A DNA stretch of 10,002 nt from positions 1 to 10,002 of the forward strand of contig QMZY01000026.1 in NCBI GenBank assembly GCA_003663415.1, read 5' to 3'. The notes under the pieces are model-generated. The model did not search any database. It was given only the letters and a program-made list of their open reading frames with translations, and had not been told where the DNA came from. This stretch comes from Candidatus Aenigmatarchaeota archaeon. Lineage in GTDB: Archaea; Aenigmatarchaeota; Aenigmatarchaeia; QMZP01. Numbering within the stretch: the first letter of the stretch is position 1; every line of letters starts with the position of its first letter. The position numbers were made by a program, and so were the translations under genes. Positions 5,826-10,002 of this stretch are shown here, piece after piece.

Positions 5826-6901
5826 AAAAAGCTCAGACACCAGTCTTTTTGGGTATTATTCTGGTTTTAATATTTGTTTTTGTAATATATTTTCTGTCCT
5901 TTCCTTTTTCTGGTCAGGAAGATAATTTGCAGGGAAAAGCTGAAATACAAATCACAAGCTATACAATGCTCAATGCTCTTGATGCCGCGAAATCTTATAT
6001 TGACACCGCCCTTGATTATTCTGTTTATCAGGCATGTTATGAGATTTTGGAAAAAAGCGGATGGTACGAAATGCCTTATGATAATATTTATAATGATGGA
6101 TATGAAAACTATGGAATCTGGTACAGCGACGAAAACAAAAGCCTGAAACCACCATCAGATGATGAGTGGAAGGAGGGGCTGGAAAAAAAGATAAGCGACA
6201 AGCTAAGGGTTTATGCGAGCAGCGCGTACAGGTTTCTTGATGATTATTATGTGTATTTCCCGGATTATGATGTTAGTGTAAAGAGTTTTGCGCCGGGGTC
6301 TTTGGAAGTAGAAACCACAGCAAATAAGAACATGTGGATAAAAAAAACAACAGAAACCGGACAGGAAATATACCTTGAGAAGGCAGGTTCTCCTGGCAGT
6401 GTTTATAATATTGACTGTTACGGCGTGTACAAGAAAGCAAAGGAAAAGAACTCTGAAATTGTTAAGGATGTGAAGCAGAGAATTGAAAGCATACTGAACG
6501 GTTTTACGCTTAAAGGCAAAGGCAAGTTAAATCAGAAGGATTATGTGATTTTTTATGAGATAAACAAAAATCTTAACTGGTTGAGTTCAGGAACGTTTGA
6601 AGCAATGGAAATAGAAACAACAGACCACATACTTGATGACATTCTCGGGAAGGAATACACAGAAGGCGATTACAAAATTATACTGGATGTTCTGGATGCA
6701 GATACAGATATAAAAACAGAAAGCACAGTCATCAAAAACAATGAAAAAACAATCAAATTCACAATAACATTCAATCTTGTTTTGAAGGTTAAGGTAACAA
6801 ACACAAACCCTGACCAGTTGTTTCCTGTATTCACAGGAGAGGACACAGCGTTTGCTCCTTTAAAGCTGATTTTTGTTGATGTGATTCAGTCTGTTGAATA
6901 G
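5822..6901 (+). CDS. Large membrane-anchored surface protein, last gene of operon
   Basis: A 359-aa protein. The start MKKAQTPVFLGIILVLIFVF gives two lysines then a Gln-Thr-Pro and one membrane helix (about 7-27), like the KKGQVTxF starts seen in DPANN surface proteins; I recall this pattern and have not searched it. The rest is extracellular: a helical part with the aromatic segment DYSVYQACYEILEKSGWY (65-82), a Tyr-rich stretch (86-150), a helix KEKNSEIVKDVKQRIESILN (207-226), and a C-terminal beta-rich domain with many alternating hydrophobics. It has only two cysteines (72, 199), unlike the other operon proteins. No enzyme motif is visible. Its ATG overlaps the M23 stop (ATGA). It may be the scaffold or tip protein of the assembly. 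Its 3' end overlaps the convergent gene by 16 bases. Confidence 0.72.
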   Translation: MKKAQTPVFLGIILVLIFVFVIYFLSFPFSGQEDNLQGKAEIQITSYTMLNALDAAKSYIDTALDYSVYQACYEILEKSGWYEMPYDNIYNDGYENYGIWYSDENKSLKPPSDDEWKEGLEKKISDKLRVYASSAYRFLDDYYVYFPDYDVSVKSFAPGSLEVETTANKNMWIKKTTETGQEIYLEKAGSPGSVYNIDCYGVYKKAKEKNSEIVKDVKQRIESILNGFTLKGKGKLNQKDYVIFYEINKNLNWLSSGTFEAMEIETTDHILDDILGKEYTEGDYKIILDVLDADTDIKTESTVIKNNEKTIKFTITFNLVLKVKVTNTNPDQLFPVFTGEDTAFAPLKLIFVDVIQSVE

Positions 6902-7293
6902 TTTTCAAGGCATACTTTTGGAACATAAATTGTTTTTCCTAAATCAAGCTTTCTGTAATCAAAATCAGGGTTTTTCTTTTTGTTATAACCCCATATCATG
7001 TTCCTCACATCTTCAACAAGTATCTTTTTATCTTCTGCTTTTCTGAGTTCTTTTGCGCAATTTCTTATAAAGGGCCACATAATTGCTTGTTCAGGCCTTT
7101 TTATTTCCATTTCCGTCCACTCAAGCTCTTCAAATTCCGGATACTCTATAATGCCTGTTTCCATAAGAGTTATTACTTTTTGCTGAAGCTGTTTATAATA
7201 GTTTTTCGCTTTGGTGGGCAGTCCACTAATATAAGCGCCTGCCGCTATTCCTAAAGCGAGCGTTCCTATCAGAAAAGGTTTTTTTGCGTTCAT
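6886..7293 (-). CDS. Membrane-anchored protein with possible LysM-like C-terminus
   Basis: A 135-aa protein. MNAKKPFLIGTLALGIAAGA gives a basic start and one hydrophobic helix (about 6-23), so it is anchored or secreted. A helical middle (30-95) follows. The last 40 residues read ILVEDVRNMIWGYNKKKNPD, then YRKLDLGKTIYVPKVCL. The pattern W..N..KNPD..L..G..I.VP recalls the second half of a LysM peptidoglycan-binding repeat or related tail domains, but the usual GDTLW start is absent, so this is only suggestive. It converges on the hydrolase operon with a 16-base 3' overlap. A TATA-like TTTATAAATTT (7314-7324) lies about 27 bases before its ATG, giving a leaderless transcript. A shared wall-binding theme is possible; otherwise it is an unknown membrane protein. 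Confidence 0.65.
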   Translation of the reverse strand: MNAKKPFLIGTLALGIAAGAYISGLPTKAKNYYKQLQQKVITLMETGIIEYPEFEELEWTEMEIKRPEQAIMWPFIRNCAKELRKAEDKKILVEDVRNMIWGYNKKKNPDFDYRKLDLGKTIYVPKVCLENYSTD

Positions 7294-7313
7294 ATAACTA
7301 TTTAGAAGTAATT

Positions 7314-7325
7314 AAATTTATAAAG
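7314..7325 (-). promoter_or_regulatory. TATA box of the LysM-like-tail gene
   Basis: On the minus strand CTTTATAAATTT is centred about 27 bases before the ATG at 7293, predicting leaderless mRNA. The 142-base gap to alba is shared by divergent promoters. Confidence 0.5.
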
Positions 7326-7341
7326 TTTTCGGTGTAATAAG

Positions 7342-7429
7342 CTTTTTAAACCTTTTTGGATAATCATTAAGCAACTATTATCTGCTGTTGTAGAAATTGC
7401 AAAATTCTCAGGTGAAAAACAGGAGGTGA
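7342..7429 (+). promoter_or_regulatory. alba promoter, leader and strong Shine-Dalgarno
   Basis: A TATA-like CTTTTTAAA (7342-7350) lies about 90 bases before the alba ATG, giving a predicted leader of roughly 60 bases. The leader ends in a near-perfect SD, AGGAGGTGA (7421-7429), 6 bases before the ATG. This differs from the leaderless style of neighbouring genes and fits a highly expressed protein. Confidence 0.5.
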
Positions 7430-7435
7430 AGTGAT

Positions 7436-7729
7436 ATGGCAGAAAAAACCGAAACTGCAAAAAAGGAAAACGACAACGTGATTTTTGTCGGCAAGAAACC
7501 GACAATGAGCTACGTCCTTGCTGTAATAACCCAATTCTCTGAAGGGACAAAAGAGGTTTTTATCAAGGCAAGAGGAAGGTCTATCTCAAGAGCAGTGGAC
7601 GTAGTGGAAGTGGTGAAAAACAAATTTATTGACACTCTAAAATACACAATTGACATAGGGACAGAAGAGGTTGAAGACGAGGGCAAGAGGCTGAATGTCT
7701 CAACAATAAGCATCAAGCTTACAAAATAA
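7436..7729 (+). CDS. alba: Alba, archaeal chromatin/RNA-binding protein
   Basis: A 97-aa protein matching the Alba family over its full length. A charged N-terminal tail (1-13) is followed by VIFVGKKPTMSYVLAVITQF (15-34), including the paired lysines at 20-21 that contact nucleic acid and are acetylation targets in Sulfolobus. Next come KEVFIKARGRSISRAVDVVEVV (39-60) and a C-terminal TEEVEDEGKRLNVSTISIKL strand pair. Alba dimers coat DNA and also bind RNA; the family includes the eukaryotic RNase P/MRP subunits Rpp20 and Rpp25. The strong SD and long leader fit abundant expression. The gene converges on rnp2 across a T-rich tract. No truncation or odd residues seen. Confidence 0.95.
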   Translation: MAEKTETAKKENDNVIFVGKKPTMSYVLAVITQFSEGTKEVFIKARGRSISRAVDVVEVVKNKFIDTLKYTIDIGTEEVEDEGKRLNVSTISIKLTK

Positions 7730-7742
7730 GGCTTCTTAACCC

Positions 7743-7763
7743 TTTTTATTTTATTATTTTTTT
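7743..7763 (+). terminator. T-rich termination region after alba
   Basis: Runs of T interrupted by single A bases begin 14 bases after the alba stop, the form expected for archaeal intrinsic termination. The tract lies over the 3' end of the convergent rnp2 gene. Confidence 0.45.
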
Positions 7764-8087
7764 AGCTGATTTTATAGTTCCCGAGACTCTTATGACCTGA
7801 AAAATCACTCTCTGGTCCCCTATTTGATGAACGAGCGAAAGCGCAAGCTTAACAGAATTAACATATTTCGGAACACAGGAAACAAAGCCTGTTTGCGTTT
7901 TTGGGTTCCAGAGGTTTTTGAATATTTTTATGTATGCTTTTGAAACGCCTTCCTCGCCCAACCAGTTAAAAAAACCATTCCACACAGCATTTTTCACTTC
8001 ATAAAAATCGACAGGCTCATCTGAAAGAAGCCTGAAAACGACATAATGTTTTTTCCTTCTCATGCTGGGCGGTTTTTTCATTTTCAT
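7746..8087 (-). CDS. rnp2: RNase P protein subunit Pop5/Rnp2 (Rpp14/Pop5 family)
   Basis: A 113-aa protein of the usual size for archaeal Rnp2. Family features in order are KPPSMRRKKHYVVFRLLSDEP (residues 5-25, compare the typical KPLPPTLREKKRYi.f.v.s), EVKNAVWNGFFNWLGEEGVSKAYIKIF (30-56), TQTGFVSCVPKYVNSVKLALSLV (64-86) and VIFQVIRVSGTIKSAKK (94-110), with the hallmark VSGTI near the end. It binds RNase P RNA with Rpp30 and supports 5' maturation of tRNA. A TATA-like CTTTTATGTC (8107-8116 on the minus strand) lies about 25 bases before the ATG, and the promoter region is shared with the divergent mazG-like gene. It ends 17 bases from the alba stop. A second ATG two codons in is an equally possible start. 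Confidence 0.88.
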   Translation of the reverse strand: MKMKKPPSMRRKKHYVVFRLLSDEPVDFYEVKNAVWNGFFNWLGEEGVSKAYIKIFKNLWNPKTQTGFVSCVPKYVNSVKLALSLVHQIGDQRVIFQVIRVSGTIKSAKKIIK

Positions 8088-8106
8088 AGTTTAATTGTGA
8101 AAACCT

Positions 8107-8130
8107 GACATAAAAGTTTTATTTTTATAG
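8107..8130. promoter_or_regulatory. Back-to-back TATA boxes of rnp2 and the mazG-gatA operon
   Basis: Within a 62-base divergent gap, a minus-strand CTTTTATGTC (8107-8116) is about 25 bases before the rnp2 ATG, and a plus-strand TTTTTATAG (8122-8130) is about 24 bases before the mazG-like ATG at 8150. Both mRNAs should be leaderless. Confidence 0.5.
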
Positions 8131-8149
8131 AAAATTTCAATATATCTAT

Positions 8150-8467
8150 ATGGATTTTGAAGAAATGAGAGAAAAAACACTGGAAACTCTGGAAAAATTA
8201 AAGAAATCCGGGGCAAAAGACTGGGAACCTGAAGTAAGGTTTATTCAGCTTGTTGAAGAGATTGGGGAATTAGCGAACGCCTTGCTTGCGGAAAATGGAC
8301 ACAAGCCTCAGAAAACAAAGATATTTGACCTTGGGGATTCTTTTGCTGATGTGCTTTTCAATTTGATTATTCTGGCGGATAAAACAGGAACAGACCTTGA
8401 GAAAGAATATGAAAAAATGCTTAAGTCTCTTGAGAAAAGAATAAAAAAAGGTGAATTTAAGGATTAG
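8150..8467 (+). CDS. MazG-like NTP pyrophosphohydrolase
   Basis: A 105-aa all-alpha protein of the MazG/iMazG superfamily, which hydrolyses unwanted nucleoside triphosphates to monophosphate and pyrophosphate using Mg2+. The first metal motif is VEEIGELANALL (E37 and E40 in ExxE). The second helix reads LGDSFADVLFNLIILADKTG (61-80) followed by the conserved EKRIKKGEF tail. In relatives the second motif is DELAD; here it is DSFAD, so the usual Glu is Ser64, with D63 and D67 remaining. Activity may be altered or kept by D60/D63. The size matches single-domain archaeal members. It is leaderless by its TATA box, and gatA follows after a 1-base gap, so the two form one operon; a functional link between them is not obvious. 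Confidence 0.85.
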   Translation: MDFEEMREKTLETLEKLKKSGAKDWEPEVRFIQLVEEIGELANALLAENGHKPQKTKIFDLGDSFADVLFNLIILADKTGTDLEKEYEKMLKSLEKRIKKGEFKD

Positions 8468-8468
8468 C

Positions 8469-9872
8469 ATGAATCATTCAAAACTCTCTGTGAAGGAATT
8501 TTTGGAAAAAAGCAAAACAGGCGAGATAGACCTGAAGGGTTTTTTTGAAAAACTGTATGAAAAAATCCAAGAACTGAACAGAAAATATAATTTTTTCATA
8601 ACCATTTCTGATTTCAGGGATGAGAGAACAGAAAACGGGAAAATTAAAGGTTTGCCCGTGTCTGTTAAGGATAACATATGTGTTAAAGGAATGAGATGCA
8701 CTGCCGGTTCAAGGATATTGGAAACCTATGTTCCTGTTTTTGATGCAACTGTGATAAAAAGGATAAGGAACGAAGGAGGGATTATTACAGGGAAAACGAA
8801 TCAGGATGAGTTTGGTTTTGGAACATTCTCAACAAATTCCGGTTTTGATGTCCCAAAAAATCCTTTAGACCCTGAAAGAACGTGCGGTGGAAGCTCAGGC
8901 GGAGCCGCTGGTTTAACAGCTGCTCTAAATTACCCGCACATTGCTTTAGGGCAGTCAACGGGCGGAAGCATCTCATGCCCTGCAAGTTTTTGCGGGGTTG
9001 TTGGTTTGACACCAACATACGGTCTGGTTTCAAGATACGGGTTAATAGACTATGCAAACTCTCTTGACAAAATCGGACCTATAGGAAAAAGCGTTGAGGA
9101 TGTGAGCATTCTTTTGTCTGTAATATCAGGAAAGGATAAAAAAGACGCAACGTGTGCAGGGGAAAAAAAGGATTATTTTGCCAATCTCTCTTCTGAAGCA
9201 AAGGGCATGAGAATCGGGGTTCCAAAAGAATATTTTGGCGAGGGCGTTGATGAAAGGATTTCTGAAACCGTCTGGAACGGGATAAAAAAACTTGAAAGCA
9301 TCGGAGTGGAGTATGAGGAAATAGAGCTTCCTTCAACCAAATACGCGCTTCCCGCTTATTACATAATTGCTACAGCCGAGGCATCAACAAATCTTGCAAA
9401 GTTTTGCGGGATGAGGTACGGGGCTGAAGAAAAAATAGAGGGCAGTTTTGACGAATATTTTTCAAAAGTCAGGACAAAATATTTTGGTGAGGAGGCAAAA
9501 AGAAGGATTTTACTGGGAACATACGCAAGAATGGCCGGTTACAGGGATAAATATTATCTTAAGGCTTTGCAGGTAAGAACGGTTGTTATTCAGGAATTTA
9601 AAAAAGCCTTTAAAAAATATGATGCTCTGATAGCTCCTACAATGCCTGTTATTGCTCCCAAGTTTAAGGAAATAGAGAAAATGAATCCATTGGATGTGTA
9701 TATGATGGATATTCTAACGGTTGCTCCAAATCTTGCGGGAATACCAATGCTTTCTGTTCCCTGCGGAAAGATTAAGGGCATGCCTGCAGTCATGCATATC
9801 CTTGGATACCATTTTGATGAACAAAAAATATTAAACATTGGTCTGGTTTTTGAAAAAGAGGTGAAAACATAG
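8469..9872 (+). CDS. gatA: Glutamyl-tRNA(Gln)/aspartyl-tRNA(Asn) amidotransferase subunit A
   Basis: A 467-aa amidase-signature enzyme, full length for GatA. With GatB and GatC it frees ammonia from glutamine to turn mischarged Glu-tRNA(Gln) or Asp-tRNA(Asn) into the correct form. The Ser-cisSer-Lys triad is visible: K67 in VSVKDNICVKG, S143 in TCGGSSGGAAG, and nucleophile S167 in STGGSISCPASFCG. PTYGLVSRYGLI, LDKIGPIG and the C-terminal LAGIPMLSVPCG also match. In the nucleophile loop, the common SDTGGSIR reads QSTGGSIS, so Asp and Arg are replaced by Ser. ATG 8469 is 1 base after the mazG-like stop; a GTG at 8451 would extend it by 6 residues. The lysine and serines tell it apart from a pseudogene, but a general amidase cannot be fully excluded. 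gatB and gatC are not in the window. Confidence 0.92.
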   Translation: MNHSKLSVKEFLEKSKTGEIDLKGFFEKLYEKIQELNRKYNFFITISDFRDERTENGKIKGLPVSVKDNICVKGMRCTAGSRILETYVPVFDATVIKRIRNEGGIITGKTNQDEFGFGTFSTNSGFDVPKNPLDPERTCGGSSGGAAGLTAALNYPHIALGQSTGGSISCPASFCGVVGLTPTYGLVSRYGLIDYANSLDKIGPIGKSVEDVSILLSVISGKDKKDATCAGEKKDYFANLSSEAKGMRIGVPKEYFGEGVDERISETVWNGIKKLESIGVEYEEIELPSTKYALPAYYIIATAEASTNLAKFCGMRYGAEEKIEGSFDEYFSKVRTKYFGEEAKRRILLGTYARMAGYRDKYYLKALQVRTVVIQEFKKAFKKYDALIAPTMPVIAPKFKEIEKMNPLDVYMMDILTVAPNLAGIPMLSVPCGKIKGMPAVMHILGYHFDEQKILNIGLVFEKEVKT

Positions 9873-9919
9873 AACCGAATTGTTATATTTATCACACACA
9901 TCCCCAACAAAACCAAACC

Positions 9920-9928
9920 TTATAAATA
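9920..9928 (+). promoter_or_regulatory. TATA box of the right-edge gene
   Basis: TTATAAATA, preceded by A/C-rich bases, is centred 27 bases before the ATG at 9951. This is the cleanest TATA element in the window and predicts a leaderless mRNA. Confidence 0.6.
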
Positions 9929-9950
9929 ATATATTTCACAAATTATTAAT

Positions 9951-10002
9951 ATGAATTTTAAAAATCCAAGGCTGTTTGTTCCTTTTTTGCTGTCCCCGGC
10001 GC
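9951..10002 (+). CDS. Start of a gene cut off by the right edge
   Basis: Only 17 codons are present (MNFKNPRLFVPFLLSPA), beginning at an ATG correctly placed after a strong TATA box. A basic start followed by aromatic and aliphatic residues hints at a membrane protein or a signal segment, but nothing more can be said. Confidence 0.45.
   Translation, partial: MNFKNPRLFVPFLLSPA

Noticed and set aside
1..10002. CRISPR array, tRNA, rRNA or toxin-antitoxin pair
   Set aside because: No regularly spaced repeats, no tRNA cloverleaf with a T-loop motif, no rRNA-like sequence; the MazG-like gene is a nucleotide pyrophosphohydrolase and not part of a toxin pair here.

Overview
The window looks like part of a small-genome, AT-rich archaeal chromosome, most likely from a DPANN-type lineage, although the phylum cannot be fixed from sequence alone. 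The archaeal assignment rests on an Alba chromatin protein, a Pop5/Rnp2-type RNase P protein, a GatA amidotransferase subunit, and TATA-like boxes about 24-28 bases before several start codons. That spacing predicts leaderless mRNAs. A few genes instead carry good Shine-Dalgarno (SD) sequences, with alba the clearest case. The DPANN suggestion comes from the run of proteins with short Lys-rich N-termini followed by one membrane helix, a style I associate with pilin-like surface proteins of those archaea. That part is recognition from memory and was not searched.

Layout. Positions 1-950 (minus) hold two translationally coupled HEAT-repeat genes; the second resembles AlkD-type DNA alkylation repair proteins and runs off the left edge. 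Positions 1036-1451 (plus) hold a broken SAM methyltransferase gene, with an apparent one-base frameshift near its start and no C-terminal half. It ends exactly at a GC-rich hairpin that opens a roughly 540-base block (1437-1970). This block has no convincing gene but many perfect complementary arms, including a long-range 9-bp pair and a hairpin that would hide the ribosome-binding site of a 31-codon ORF. It may be a structured RNA gene or a mobile-element remnant. A 155-aa orphan gene (2006-2473, minus) and a 336-base gene-free stretch follow.

The centre of interest is a tight five-gene operon (2810-6901, plus). It encodes a Cys-rich membrane-anchored protein, a membrane-anchored SLT lytic transglycosylase with intact motifs, a small pilin-like protein with a CxxCxxC motif, a membrane-anchored M23 (LytM-type) endopeptidase with intact metal ligands and a Cys-rich insertion, and a large membrane-anchored surface protein. 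Gene junctions are -14 to +5 bases, one of them ATGA. Two enzymes that cut the glycan and the peptide parts of bacterial peptidoglycan, in an organism expected to lack peptidoglycan, point to a device aimed at bacterial walls, for attack, competition or contact with a host or prey. A convergent membrane-anchored protein (6886-7293, minus) ends in a possible degenerate LysM-like segment.

The right third is housekeeping: alba (plus) converging on rnp2 (minus), then a mazG-like NTP pyrophosphohydrolase and gatA as a two-gene operon (plus). At the right edge a TATA box and start codon open a further gene that is cut off.
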